Assembly (NCBI RefSeq): GCF_003594875.1
Contig: NZ_QZEY01000006.1
Coordinates: 62,001-126,000, forward strand
DNA: 64,000 nt
DNA from: Bailinhaonella thermotolerans
GTDB lineage: Bacteria; Actinomycetota; Actinomycetes; Streptosporangiales; Streptosporangiaceae
Direction of reading: 5' to 3'
Positions 1-8,378 of this stretch are shown one piece after another. Positions within the stretch are counted from its first letter, which is position 1, and each line of letters opens with the position of its first letter. The position numbers were made by a program, and so were the translations under genes. The notes beneath the pieces were generated by a model. That model had not been told where the DNA came from. It was given only the letters and a program-made list of their open reading frames with translations, and made no database searches.

Positions 1-321
1 GAGCACCTGGTCCCGCTGGGCCTGAAGGTCAAGGACGCCAAGATCACCAGCCTGCAGTTCGTGCCGCCGCTCATCTCGACGGGGAACCCCGACTGGGCCA
101 AGATCCGCCGGGAGACGCTGAAGGCGATCAAGCAGTCCGAGGCCGCCTCGGAGACGGTGGCCGCCATCGGCACCGCCGCCCCCGACCGGCCGGCCGCGAC
201 GCCGTCCCCCGGCGCCCCCAAGCCCACCAAGACGCCCAAGCCGAAGCCCACCGGCACCGGCGGCTCCTCCGCCCCGGACGACAAGCCGGCCAAGCGCCTC
301 GACGAGGTCTGCGCCTTCTGA
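1..321 (+). CDS. LytR-CpsA-Psr (LCP) family protein, C-terminal part (5' truncated)
   Basis: The reading frame is open from base 1 to TGA at 319-321, so the gene enters from the left edge and only about the last 106 residues are seen. The visible text (QFVPPLISTGNPDWAKIR) resembles the end of actinobacterial LCP domains, which transfer undecaprenyl-linked glycopolymers to peptidoglycan outside the membrane. A Pro/Thr/Lys-rich tail of about 60 residues follows, ending in EVCAF, as is common for secreted actinobacterial LCP proteins. The catalytic arginines lie upstream and cannot be checked. The family call is inferred from this short segment only. Confidence 0.65.
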   Translation, partial: EHLVPLGLKVKDAKITSLQFVPPLISTGNPDWAKIRRETLKAIKQSEAASETVAAIGTAAPDRPAATPSPGAPKPTKTPKPKPTGTGGSSAPDDKPAKRLDEVCAF

Positions 322-329
322 CCCGCCCG

Positions 330-365
330 CGCCCCGCCGTACCCTCACCCGGGTGCGGCGGGGCG
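330..365. terminator. Bidirectional GC hairpin between convergent genes
   Basis: CGCCCCGCCG at 330-339 pairs perfectly with CGGCGGGGCG at 356-365, and the loop itself contains CACCCGGGTG. It lies between the convergent ends at 321 and 345 and overlaps the last codons of the minus-strand gene. No U-tract is present, as is usual for actinobacterial terminators. Confidence 0.7.
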
Positions 366-2321
366 GGGTGAGAGCGCGAGGGCTCCCAGGTAGAGCAGGG
401 CGGCGACCGCGAGCAGCGCGGGATAGCCGACGACCAGCGCGAGGTACTCCAGGCAGCCGCCGACCATGGCCCCGAGCAGGTTGGCGCCGAAGGACACCGT
501 GGGGTCGGCGGCCTGGGCGAAGCGCTTGGCGAACACCACGTTCGCCGCGAAGATCGGCAGGAACGCCACGGCGACCGCGACCACCGCGCGCACCGGCACG
601 GGCAGCCCCAGCAGCCACGCGTCCGGCACCGCCCAGGCCAGGACGAGCCCGCCGAGCAGCACGCCGTACATCACCGGCACGGGCGGGGTGGGCAGCCGCC
701 GGGTGACCTCGACCGCCGCCAGCACGGCCACCAGCACCCCGGCGAACACGACGGCGTTGACCACCCACGTGGTGCCGAACAGCAGCGCGAACCCGGTGAC
801 GCTCTTCGTCTCCAGCAGCAGGAAGGCCACGCCCAGCAGGAACAGGTCGGCGTAGGGCCGCATGCGCCGGTACGGCCCGGCGAGCACGCGCACCGCGACC
901 AGCGACACCAGCAGGATCAGCCCGATCGTGACCAGGTACAGCGCCGGGATGGACGTCCCCGACAGGTACAGGAACGGGCGGGCGTCCGTCGCGGGCGGCG
1001 GCGTCCCCGCGACGGGGCCCGCCCACGGGACCCCGCAGCGCTGCGCCGCCGGGTCGCGCTCGGCGGTGATCACGGCCTGGTGCCACCCGCGCGAGACCAC
1101 GTCCACGCACGGCTCGTGCCCGAACGCGGCCCTGACCGTGAGCGCGAGCCGGTCGGCCAGCCACGGCTCGCGGTAGTAGTTGTACATGGCGAACGCGCCG
1201 CCCGGCTTGAGCCGTTCCCTGGCCGCCCGCAGCGCCTCCTCGGTGAACAGGTAGCTCTCCAGCCGCAGTGAACTCGCCCCCTGGACCAGCGTGAGCGAGT
1301 CCGGCAGCGCGAACAGGATCAGGTCGTAGCTCCGCCCCGGCCGTTCCAGGAAGGCGCGCCCGTCGGTGATGTGGGTGGTCACGCGCGGGTCGGAGTACGG
1401 CCGGTCGGGGTGGTGCCCGGCCCCCAGCTCGCGCAGGCGCGGGTCGATCTCCACCGCGTCCACGCGCCTGGCCCCCCTGGCCAGCGCGATCGCCACGTCC
1501 GTGCCGCTGCCCGCCCCGACGATCAGCACGTCGTCCACGGGCCCGCTGCTCCGTTCGTACGGCAGGGCGTACTGCCGCTCCAGCCGCACCCGCGTCGCGG
1601 CGGGCATGGCCTGCTGGTGCGGGACGCCGTTGACCGCGATGTTCAGCACCGGCACCCCGTGCTCGACCTTCGACTCGGCCGTGACCTTGTAGTACGGCGA
1701 CCAGCTCGCCCCGGCGGCCACGGTCTCGAAGGCGAGGGCGGCCACGACGACGACGGCCGCGGCCAGCACGACGAGGTGGCGCCCGAGCAGCGTGACGTAG
1801 GCGGCCGCGGCGATGGCCCCCCAGGCGACGGGCGGCGCGCCGGTGAACGACAGCGCGGTGAACACGGCGATCCCGGCGAGGCTGCCGACCAGGTCGTACC
1901 GGTAGGCGTCGAGCCGGCCCAGCTCCCGGAAGCAGTCCGCGACCAGCTCGGCGGGGCCCATGAGGACGATCGCGGCGGCGGCGAACACGACGGGCAGGAT
2001 CAGCCAGGCGGGCGGCCCGCCGGTGCTCAGGCTCGTGAAGTAGACGACGCCCTCGGCCTGCCGGTCCACGGTGACGGGGACCGCGAGCACCAGGGTGACC
2101 AGCGCGGCCAGCGCGACCGGTGAGTAGAGCGGTGGCAGGCGGCTCCTCCCGGACCTCAGGAACCCCAGTCCTATCCCGAGAAAGGAGCCCAGGAGCACGA
2201 AATTGGTGAAATAGCTTAAATGCACGATGTTCGAGCCTGTCCATCGAATGAGGGCAAGCTCCAGGAAAAGCATGAACGCACTGCTGAGCACCAGACGGGG
2301 GGCCGCTCTCACGCGGCGCAA
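345..2321 (-). CDS. Polytopic membrane protein with spermidine-synthase-like SAM-binding domain
   Basis: About 658 residues. An N-terminal block of hydrophobic helices is followed by a soluble Rossmann domain (about residues 255-420) with a SAM/dcSAM-binding glycine motif VGAGSGTD, the acidic VDAVEID strand, and a DGRAFL segment typical of spermidine synthases. A second block of about six hydrophobic helices ends the protein. Membrane-embedded spermidine-synthase-like proteins are widespread in bacteria but their substrate is mostly unknown. Two starts are possible: TTG at 2321 (658 aa) or ATG at 2273 (642 aa). Neither has a strong ribosome site. It is divergent from the subtilase gene. Confidence 0.75.
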   Translation of the reverse strand: MRRVRAAPRLVLSSAFMLFLELALIRWTGSNIVHLSYFTNFVLLGSFLGIGLGFLRSGRSRLPPLYSPVALAALVTLVLAVPVTVDRQAEGVVYFTSLSTGGPPAWLILPVVFAAAAIVLMGPAELVADCFRELGRLDAYRYDLVGSLAGIAVFTALSFTGAPPVAWGAIAAAAYVTLLGRHLVVLAAAVVVVAALAFETVAAGASWSPYYKVTAESKVEHGVPVLNIAVNGVPHQQAMPAATRVRLERQYALPYERSSGPVDDVLIVGAGSGTDVAIALARGARRVDAVEIDPRLRELGAGHHPDRPYSDPRVTTHITDGRAFLERPGRSYDLILFALPDSLTLVQGASSLRLESYLFTEEALRAARERLKPGGAFAMYNYYREPWLADRLALTVRAAFGHEPCVDVVSRGWHQAVITAERDPAAQRCGVPWAGPVAGTPPPATDARPFLYLSGTSIPALYLVTIGLILLVSLVAVRVLAGPYRRMRPYADLFLLGVAFLLLETKSVTGFALLFGTTWVVNAVVFAGVLVAVLAAVEVTRRLPTPPVPVMYGVLLGGLVLAWAVPDAWLLGLPVPVRAVVAVAVAFLPIFAANVVFAKRFAQAADPTVSFGANLLGAMVGGCLEYLALVVGYPALLAVAALLYLGALALSPRPAAPG

Positions 2322-2414
2322 TATTACTGTTCAACCCGTGAAAACGATAGACGCCGGAGTCACGAAGGGGAATGGTGTCATCACAGGGTCCGTCTATACC
2401 TTGGTGGTGAAGAC

Positions 2415-3779
2415 ATGCGCGTTCTGATCCAGCTCCGCCCCTCCCCCGACGTCGTGGCCGCGGTCGCCGACCCCGCGACCGCCACCCCCGCCGCCGCCGA
2501 CGTGGCCGCGCGACTGCCCGGGGTCGCCCTCGACGAGGGCTACACTCCGGTGGCCCTCCCCCGTCCCGTCCCCACCGGACGCGACGCCGACCCGCTGTCC
2601 ATGGACCAGGAGCTCGACTTCTCCCTCGCCGCCTCCGACGCCACCGTCCTGGTCCGGGGCGAGATCTCCGACCGCGACTTCGGCGCCCGCCTGAGCCTGC
2701 TGTCCTCCGCGCGCTCGGACGTCGTGGGCGTGTTCTCCGACCCCGTCATCGAGACCTGCCCGACCTGCGGCGGCGATCCACCGGTGGGCGACTGGCGGGA
2801 CGTGGGCCACCTGCTCAAGGTGGCGGACCTGCGCGCCGAGGGCCTGGACGGCGACGGCGTGCCGCTGGCCGTGCTCGACACGGGCATCAACGCCAAGCAC
2901 GTCACCCAGGTCATGGGCGAGCAGATCAAGATCGACGCGAAGAACAGCTGGAACCCCACCGGCGTGAAGGGCAAGCCGGGCGAGTTCAAGGTGGACCACG
3001 GCACCATGTGCGCCTTCGACGCCATGATCGCCGCGCCCAAGGCGTCCGTCATCGACATCCCGCTGCTGCGCTCCCAGCGGCGCGGCGGCTCGGCGCTGGA
3101 CGGCCTGCTGTCCGACGCGGTCGCGGCGTTCGCCCACCTGCGCACCGTGCTCGACGCCCTGCCCCAGGACTCCAAGCGCCTCGTGGTCAGCAACAGCTGG
3201 GGATCGTTCTCGCCGGCCTGGGACTTCCCCGTCGGCCAGCCGGGCAACTACTCCGACAACGCCGCGCACCCGTTCAACGTCGCCGTCGCCAGTTTGGAAC
3301 GTGCCGGAGCCGACGTCCTGTTCGCCGCCGGCAACTGCGGGCGCGACTGCCGCGACGGCCGCTGCGCCTATCCCGACCGCCCCATCGTCGGCGCCAACTC
3401 CCACCCGTCCGTGCTGTCGATCGGCGGCGTGGACGTCCGCAACGAGCGCGTCGGCTACTCCTCCCAGGGCCCGGGCCGGCTGTCCCGGCGCAAGCCCGAC
3501 ATCTGCGCCTACACCCACTTCTCCGGGTCCAAGGCGTTCGGCGACGGCGAGCCCGACTCGGGCACCTCCGCCGCCTGCCCGGTCGCCGCCGGGGTCGTCG
3601 CCGCGATCCGCACCAAGTGGCCGGTGTCCAAGCTGTCGCCCGCCCAGCTCCGCACCTTCATCCAGCGCACGGCCGACGACCGCGCCGACGCCGGGTTCGA
3701 CTTCGACTACGGATTCGGCATCCTGGATGTCATGGGAGTGCTGCAGGCCCTCCAGCGCAGGGCCAAGAGAGTGTCGTGA
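2415..3779 (+). CDS. S8 family serine peptidase (subtilase) without signal peptide
   Basis: 454 residues. The catalytic triad is intact: Asp155 (AVLDTGIN), His195 (VDHGTMCAF) and Ser385 (DSGTSAACPVAAG), with oxyanion Asn307 (FAAGNCG). Residues 1-120 form a separate N-terminal domain that ends in paired cysteines (CPTC). There is no signal peptide and no membrane helix, so the enzyme probably acts in the cytoplasm or leaves by a non-classical route. Several extra cysteines (CGRDCRDGRC) sit close to the oxyanion hole. ATG 2415 is chosen because the protein then starts directly in the N-domain; the frame is open further upstream. The stop overlaps the next start (TGATG), implying translational coupling. 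The peptidase class is certain; the substrate is unknown. Confidence 0.9.
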   Translation: MRVLIQLRPSPDVVAAVADPATATPAAADVAARLPGVALDEGYTPVALPRPVPTGRDADPLSMDQELDFSLAASDATVLVRGEISDRDFGARLSLLSSARSDVVGVFSDPVIETCPTCGGDPPVGDWRDVGHLLKVADLRAEGLDGDGVPLAVLDTGINAKHVTQVMGEQIKIDAKNSWNPTGVKGKPGEFKVDHGTMCAFDAMIAAPKASVIDIPLLRSQRRGGSALDGLLSDAVAAFAHLRTVLDALPQDSKRLVVSNSWGSFSPAWDFPVGQPGNYSDNAAHPFNVAVASLERAGADVLFAAGNCGRDCRDGRCAYPDRPIVGANSHPSVLSIGGVDVRNERVGYSSQGPGRLSRRKPDICAYTHFSGSKAFGDGEPDSGTSAACPVAAGVVAAIRTKWPVSKLSPAQLRTFIQRTADDRADAGFDFDYGFGILDVMGVLQALQRRAKRVS

Positions 3780-4048
3780 TGTCCGCGGACGAGCCCACCG
3801 TGCTGATCACAGTACGGCTACCGCGCGGGGCCCGTCTGCGCGACGCGATGGACCGGCTGGAGCTGGACCGGGACGAGGTCGACGTCGAGTACGGCCTCGT
3901 CCCGGTCGATCCCGACGACGGCCTGTACGCCCTGCGGGTGACCCGGGCCGCGGCCGTGCGCGCCGGTCAGCGGCCCGACGCCGAGGGTCCCTTCGCCGAC
4001 CCCCGGATCGAGCCCTTCGGCCCTCCCGAGCCCCGGGAGGATGATTGA
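3779..4048 (+). CDS. Small protein resembling the N-domain of the adjacent subtilase
   Basis: 89 residues, starting at the ATG that overlaps the protease stop (TGATG). By eye it follows the layout of the protease N-domain: both open with VLI plus an LRP/RLP element, both have an acidic stretch then Tyr (LDEGYTPV versus VDVEYGLVPV), and both close with a DP-V/R-IE motif (FSDPVIETC versus FADPRIEPF). This suggests a free propeptide-like domain, which could act as inhibitor, chaperone or substrate adaptor for the protease. Known subtilases use I9-type prodomains in this way, but membership of that family is not shown here. No signal peptide. Confidence 0.7.
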   Translation: MSADEPTVLITVRLPRGARLRDAMDRLELDRDEVDVEYGLVPVDPDDGLYALRVTRAAAVRAGQRPDAEGPFADPRIEPFGPPEPREDD

Positions 4049-4073
4049 CCGAACGCTTGGTTGGTTCTAGTTT
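4045..4073 (+). promoter_or_regulatory. Promoter for the DUF385 gene, with internal dyad; leaderless
   Basis: -35 TTGACC (4045-4050), 17-bp spacer and -10 TAGTTT (4068-4073). The ATG at 4080 is 6 nt after the -10, so transcription should begin at the start codon. A dyad ACCGAACGCTTGGT at 4048-4061 (5 of 7 positions symmetric) lies in the spacer and resembles TetR-type operators. Confidence 0.65.
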
Positions 4074-4079
4074 TGCCGC

Positions 4080-4565
4080 ATGGATCTCAAGGCCCGGATA
4101 CGCCCGCTGCTGGAGCGCATGGCGACCTCCGGCTGGTTCGCGAAGGTCGGCCCCAAGGTCGTGCCCAGGATCGACCGGGGGCTGAGCCGCCTCACCGGGG
4201 GCCGTGTCCTGATGAGCGACGGGATGATCCCGACGCTGGTCCTCACCACGACCGGGCACAAGAGCGGTCAGCCCCGCCAGGCCCCGCTGGCCTGCCTGCC
4301 CGAGCCTGAGGGAAGCTTCATCGTGGTGGGCAGCAACTTCGGCCGCGCCCATCACCCGGCCTGGAGCACCAACCTCCTGGCCGACCCCGCCGCCCGCGTG
4401 CGCTTCCACGGCCGCGACCTGCGCGTCCACGCCACGTTGCTGGAGGGCGAGGACCGCGCCGAGGCGTGGGAGCGCGTGCTCAGGCTGTGGCCCCCCTACG
4501 ACCGCTACACCGAGAAGTCGGGCCGCGAGCTCCGCGTCTTCCGCCTCAGCCCCGTCGACGAGTGA
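4080..4565 (+). CDS. Nitroreductase/quinone reductase family (DUF385, F420-dependent type)
   Basis: 161 residues, the usual length for the deazaflavin-dependent Ddn/FQR-like family. The core LVLTTTGHKSGQPRQAPL followed by a VGSNFGR segment and the HPAWSTNLLADP motif is diagnostic of DUF385. These proteins use reduced coenzyme F420 to reduce quinones or nitro compounds, a cofactor common in actinobacteria. The gene is expected to be leaderless, with its own promoter overlapping the stop codon of the upstream small gene, so it need not belong to the protease unit. Confidence 0.85.
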   Translation: MDLKARIRPLLERMATSGWFAKVGPKVVPRIDRGLSRLTGGRVLMSDGMIPTLVLTTTGHKSGQPRQAPLACLPEPEGSFIVVGSNFGRAHHPAWSTNLLADPAARVRFHGRDLRVHATLLEGEDRAEAWERVLRLWPPYDRYTEKSGRELRVFRLSPVDE

Positions 4566-4729
4566 GCCTCCCGTACGGCTGACGCCGCCTTTCCCGGCCG
4601 GTCCCCCGCACGGCTCCGCCCGCGACGCCGGGCGGCACGCCGTACGGCTCCCGCGTGGGACGCCGTACGGCTTGGCGGGACGCGGCCGGCGAGCGCCGTA
4701 CGGGTCGCCGCCGGCGGGGCCTCGGGGTC
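4566..4729. repeat. Intergenic cluster of CCGTACGG palindromes
   Basis: 164 bp without a gene. It contains about four copies of the palindrome CCGTACGG (for example 4571-4578, 4640-4647 and 4663-4670) in GC-rich spacer between convergent genes. The same motif clusters in many other gaps of this window. Confidence 0.6.
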
Positions 4730-5383
4730 TCAGGGGCGGGTGCCGTTGAGATGGGCGAGGACGGCCAGGACACGGCGGTTGTCGTCGTCGGAGGGGGCCA
4801 GGCCGAGCTTGGCGAAGATGTTCGCGGTGTGCTTGCCGACGGCGCTCTCGCTGAGGTGGAGGCGGGCGCCGATCGCGGCGTTGGAGCGGCCCTCGGCCAT
4901 CAGCTCCAGCACCTCGCGCTCGCGCGGGGTGAGGCGGCCGAGGGGCTCGCTGCGGGCGTTGCTGGCCAGGAGCTTGGCGATGACCTCGGGGTCCATCGCG
5001 GTGCCGCCGGCGGCGACGCGGCGGACGGCGTCCACGAACTGGGCCGCGTTGAACACGCGGTCCTTGAGCAGGTAGCCGACCGCGCCGGTGCCGTCGGCGA
5101 GGAGTTCGCGGGCGTAGAGCTGCTCGACGTGCTGGGACAGGACCAGGATCGGCAGGCCGGGGATCCTCGCGCGGGCCTGGAGCGCCGCCTGGAGTCCCTC
5201 GTCGGTGAACGTGGGCGGCAGCCGCACGTCCACGATGGCCACGTCGGGGCGGTGGCCCACCAGGGCCGCCACCAGCTCCGGGCCGCTCTCGACCGCCGCC
5301 ACGACCTCGAAGCCGTGGGCCTGGAGCAGGTGGGTCAGGCCGTCGCGCAGCAGGTAGAGGTCCTCGGCCAGCACCACCCGCAC
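4730..5383 (-). CDS. NarL/LuxR-type response regulator
   Basis: 217 residues with a GTG start. The receiver domain has acidic residues Glu7/Asp8, phospho-acceptor Asp52 (VAIVDVRLPP) and a YLLKD lysine motif. The C-terminal LuxR helix-turn-helix begins at LTPREREVLELMAEG (about residue 150) and ends in the VGKHTANIFAKLGL recognition region. It starts 3 bp after the stop of the histidine kinase gene, so both form one operon and a cognate two-component system. Confidence 0.93.
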   Translation of the reverse strand: MRVVLAEDLYLLRDGLTHLLQAHGFEVVAAVESGPELVAALVGHRPDVAIVDVRLPPTFTDEGLQAALQARARIPGLPILVLSQHVEQLYARELLADGTGAVGYLLKDRVFNAAQFVDAVRRVAAGGTAMDPEVIAKLLASNARSEPLGRLTPREREVLELMAEGRSNAAIGARLHLSESAVGKHTANIFAKLGLAPSDDDNRRVLAVLAHLNGTRP

Positions 5384-5386
5384 CCG

Positions 5387-6796
5387 TCAGCCCTCCGCCC
5401 CGCCGTACAGCTTCCTGCGCTTGGCCAGGATAGGGGCGGAGACGGCCATCCCGTAGAGCCCGAGGCCCAGGGCGATCATGAGGACGATGATGGCCGACCG
5501 GAACGGCTCGGGCGTGTGGAAGGCCAGCGCCCAGCCCATCTCGTCCTCGCTCCCCGAGAGCTTCAGGATCAGCGGGACCAGTCCCTGCGGGAAGAGCGGC
5601 AGCCAGCCCAGGCTCCAGCCGGCGGCGATCGCGACCTTCTCCCGGGTGGTGAGCCTGATCTCGTCGCGCTCAGGGCCGGGGCGGGAGGTGGGCAGGTCCA
5701 TCGAGAGCATGGTGGGGCCGCCCTCGGGGCTGTTCACGACCAGCACGCCGTCGAAGGCCGCCAGGCGCTTCTCGACGCCGCGCAGGCCGCTGCCCCTGGC
5801 CGGGTCCGCGCCGCCGTCCCCGTCGTCGGTGACCACGATCCGCAGGGAGTCCCGGGCGAGGCGCAGGTCCACCCAGGCGCGGGCCGCCCCGCCGTGCCGG
5901 GCCGCGTTGGTCAGCGCCTCGGCGATCGCGAAGTAGGCCGCCGACTCCACGGACGCTTCCAGGCGCCGGTCCAGTTCCGCCGTCACCTCGACGTCGAGCG
6001 GGCTGTCCAGGGCCAGGGCCCGCAGGGCGTCGGCGAGACCGCGTTCGGCCAGCACCGGCGGGTGGATGCCGCGCACCAGGTCCCGCAGCTCGGCAAGGGC
6101 CTTGGCGGAGGACTCGCGGGAGCGGGCGAGCAGCGCCTTGGCGGCGGCCGGGTCGCGATCGATCAGGTCCTCGGCCGCGCCGAGCGTCATGCCCATGGAG
6201 ACCAGCCGCGCCTGGGCCCCGTCGTGCAGGTCGCGCTCGATCCGCCGCAGCTCGGCGGCCTGCTGGTCGGTGGCCTGCGCGCGGGCGCCGGCCAGCCGCC
6301 GCAGGCGCGCCCGCATCGCCTGCCCCCGCGTCGGCCCGAGGAGCGAACGCCACCACAGGCCGTGCCAGCGCAGCACCCGCCGGCCGCCCACCACCGCCGC
6401 CAGCGCCAGGATCCCGCCGACCACCGGGTCCACCAGGAACCACACGAGGTCGCGCCAGGTGCCGGCGTCGGACATGCGCCACTCCAGGCGCGCCTGCCAC
6501 CGCGGCCAGAAGGGCGTCCTGTAGAGCGACCGGTCCTTGCGGTACCACCCGTCGGGCTGCCGGACCGGCGGCGGCGGCTCCGGCAGGTACGGCGGCGCGA
6601 TCGGCACGCCGCACCACCGCTCCGACAGCTCGCGCATCCGCGCGGTGACGCCCCGGTGCACCCGCGTGACCGGTCCCAGCAGGAACACCATCCCCAGCGT
6701 GAAGTGCAACATGATCAGCGGCACCGACAGCAGTCCGACCAGCAGCTCGGCCGGCTTCATCAGCAGCAGGGCCAGCGCCCGCGCCCGAGGAGACAT
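5387..6796 (-). CDS. Sensor histidine kinase (HisKA_3/NarX-type)
   Basis: 469 residues from ATG 6796 (the frame is open to 6841). N-terminal membrane helices are followed by a further hydrophobic segment (DPVVGGILALAAVVGG), then the dimerisation box RIERDLHDGAQARL with the phospho-accepting His near residue 190. The GHKL ATPase has N-box IAEALTNAARHG and the glycine loops DDGDGGAD and GSGLRGVEKR. After the ATPase there are two more hydrophobic helices, so the catalytic region is flanked by membrane segments on both sides, which is unusual. Partner of the downstream NarL regulator. Signal unknown. Confidence 0.9.
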   Translation of the reverse strand: MSPRARALALLLMKPAELLVGLLSVPLIMLHFTLGMVFLLGPVTRVHRGVTARMRELSERWCGVPIAPPYLPEPPPPVRQPDGWYRKDRSLYRTPFWPRWQARLEWRMSDAGTWRDLVWFLVDPVVGGILALAAVVGGRRVLRWHGLWWRSLLGPTRGQAMRARLRRLAGARAQATDQQAAELRRIERDLHDGAQARLVSMGMTLGAAEDLIDRDPAAAKALLARSRESSAKALAELRDLVRGIHPPVLAERGLADALRALALDSPLDVEVTAELDRRLEASVESAAYFAIAEALTNAARHGGAARAWVDLRLARDSLRIVVTDDGDGGADPARGSGLRGVEKRLAAFDGVLVVNSPEGGPTMLSMDLPTSRPGPERDEIRLTTREKVAIAAGWSLGWLPLFPQGLVPLILKLSGSEDEMGWALAFHTPEPFRSAIIVLMIALGLGLYGMAVSAPILAKRRKLYGGAEG

Positions 6797-6989
6797 GCCC
6801 CAACTATGAACCGCGCCCCGGCCCCGCCGGAATGACTCCACCCCCCGCCCCGGGGTGCGCCCAGCCCCACCCCCGCCGGGGATGGCGCGGTACGGCGGGG
6901 CGTCCGGCGGGACCCGGACGCCATGCCGTACGGCGGGCGCGCGGCGCGCGGCGCGCGGCGGGCGGCGGGCGCGCGGCCGTACGGGAGGG
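6797..6989. other. Intergenic region with CCGTACGG copies and GC simple repeat
   Basis: This gap holds CCGTACGG-type palindromes near 6925 and 6970 and a low-complexity GCGCGCGG run around 6939-6972. No gene or clear promoter is visible. Confidence 0.5.
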
Positions 6990-8042
6990 TCAGGCGCCGG
7001 GGAGGATGACGGCGCGGCCGCGGATCCGGCCTTCGTGGAGGCGGTGGTAGGCGACGGGGGCGTCGTCGATGGGGTAGGTCTCGGTGTGGACGGAGACCAG
7101 CCCGGTCCGGGCCAGGTCGAGCACCTCGATGAGTTCGCCGCGGCTGCCCCAGTAGGGGGAGGTGACGGTGGCCTCGTACGGCAGCGCGCCGAAGCCGACC
7201 GGGAGGCGGCCGGGGCCGAGGCCGACGATCACGACGTCGCCCTCGATCGCGACGCAGGCGCCGGCGATCGCGACGGTGGGGGTGGCGCCGACGAAGTCGA
7301 AGACGGCCTGGGCGCCGACTCCGCCGGTCAGGTCGCGGACGAGGGCGGCGGCGCCCTCGTCGGAGGGCAGCGCCTCGTGCGCGCCGACCTCGCGGGCCAG
7401 GTCGAGCTTCTCCTGGCTCACGTCCAGGGCGACCACGCGGACGGCGGTGAGCGCGCGGAGCATCTGGATGGCGACGTGGCCGAGGCCGCCGGCGCCGATG
7501 ACGACGGCCGTGGCCCCGGGCACGAGCTTGGGCAGGGAGCGCTTGATCGCGTGGTAGGGGGTGAGGCCCGCGTCGGTGAGGGGCACGGCGCCGACCGGGT
7601 CGAGGTCGCCGAGCGGGACCAGGTGGCGGTCACTGTCCACGATCATGTACTCGGCCATGGCGCCGGGCGCGCCCAGCCCCGGCGGGAAGATCCCCAGGCG
7701 GCGGGCGTTCAGGCAGTAGTTCTCCTTGCCCTGCGCGCACTCGGCGCAGCGGCCGCACCCCCACGGCCCGTAGACCGCGACCGCCTCCCCCACCTGCACC
7801 CCCGTCACCCCGTCGCCGACCTCGGCCACGGTGCCCACGCCCTCGTGCCCGAGGGTCAGCGGCAGCGGGAACGGCAACTGGGCGTCGGGGATGCTCATCA
7901 CCGCGATGTCGGAGTGGCAGACGCCCGCCGCCGTGACCCGCAGCAGCACCTGCCCCGCCCCCGGGACCGGCCTGGGGACCTCCACCACCACGGGCTCCGC
8001 CCCCGCCCCCCGGTACTGAACCGCCTTCATCCGCTCGCTCAC
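6990..8042 (-). CDS. Zinc-dependent alcohol dehydrogenase (MDR family)
   Basis: 350 residues from GTG 8042, which has a good ribosome site (GGGGGGAG); ATG 8030 (MKAVQYRG) is the alternative. Catalytic zinc ligands are in GVCHSD and GHEGVG. The structural zinc lobe CGRCAECAQGKENYC is complete. The NAD(P)-binding fold shows GAGGLGHVAIQ with an acidic VVALD strand end, favouring NAD. It matches bacterial zinc ADHs acting on primary or aromatic alcohols, but the substrate cannot be read from sequence. It seems monocistronic. Confidence 0.9.
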   Translation of the reverse strand: MSERMKAVQYRGAGAEPVVVEVPRPVPGAGQVLLRVTAAGVCHSDIAVMSIPDAQLPFPLPLTLGHEGVGTVAEVGDGVTGVQVGEAVAVYGPWGCGRCAECAQGKENYCLNARRLGIFPPGLGAPGAMAEYMIVDSDRHLVPLGDLDPVGAVPLTDAGLTPYHAIKRSLPKLVPGATAVVIGAGGLGHVAIQMLRALTAVRVVALDVSQEKLDLAREVGAHEALPSDEGAAALVRDLTGGVGAQAVFDFVGATPTVAIAGACVAIEGDVVIVGLGPGRLPVGFGALPYEATVTSPYWGSRGELIEVLDLARTGLVSVHTETYPIDDAPVAYHRLHEGRIRGRAVILPGA

Positions 8043-8172
8043 GGCGCGCTCCCCCCGTTGTCTCCCGCCGGCTCCCCTTGCGACCCGGCGACCACGCTCC
8101 CCCACCCCCTTCCCCGGATCCACCCGCGCCAACGCCCCGGCCCCGGCCACCTCCAACACCTCGGCAACCCCG

Positions 8173-8255
8173 CGTGATCGCGATTCCGCACCACGCAGAC
8201 CCACCCCGGGGCCTCAGGCGGTGCCCCCGGGGGTGCCGGAAATCGCAAGATCACG
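8173..8255. repeat. GATCAC-anchored inverted repeat
   Basis: CGTGATCGCGATTCC at the left pairs imperfectly with the complement of GGAAATCGCAAGATCACG at the right, with a long GC-rich loop. It looks like a degenerate relative of the 51-bp palindromes at 37518 and elsewhere. Confidence 0.5.
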
Positions 8256-8338
8256 GCACGGGGATGGGCGGGCCGTCCGCTTGGGCGAGCGGCGGACGGC
8301 ACGTCCGCCTGGGCGATGGGGGCGGGACCACCAGGCGC

Positions 8339-8378
8339 GGTGGGGATCAGTACTGCCAGGTGGGGATCAGTACTGCCA
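8339..8378. repeat. 20-bp tandem duplication across a stop codon
   Basis: The unit GGTGGGGATCAGTACTGCCA occurs twice in a row at 8339-8358 and 8359-8378. It covers the last codons (Trp-Gln-Tyr) and stop of the minus-strand gene ending at 8367, so the second copy lies just past the stop. Confidence 0.85.

Noticed and set aside
4730-6835. Long plus-strand frame of 726 codons opposite the two-component genes
   Set aside because: It is the antisense shadow of two clearly identified genes, has no known motif and no suitable codon bias.
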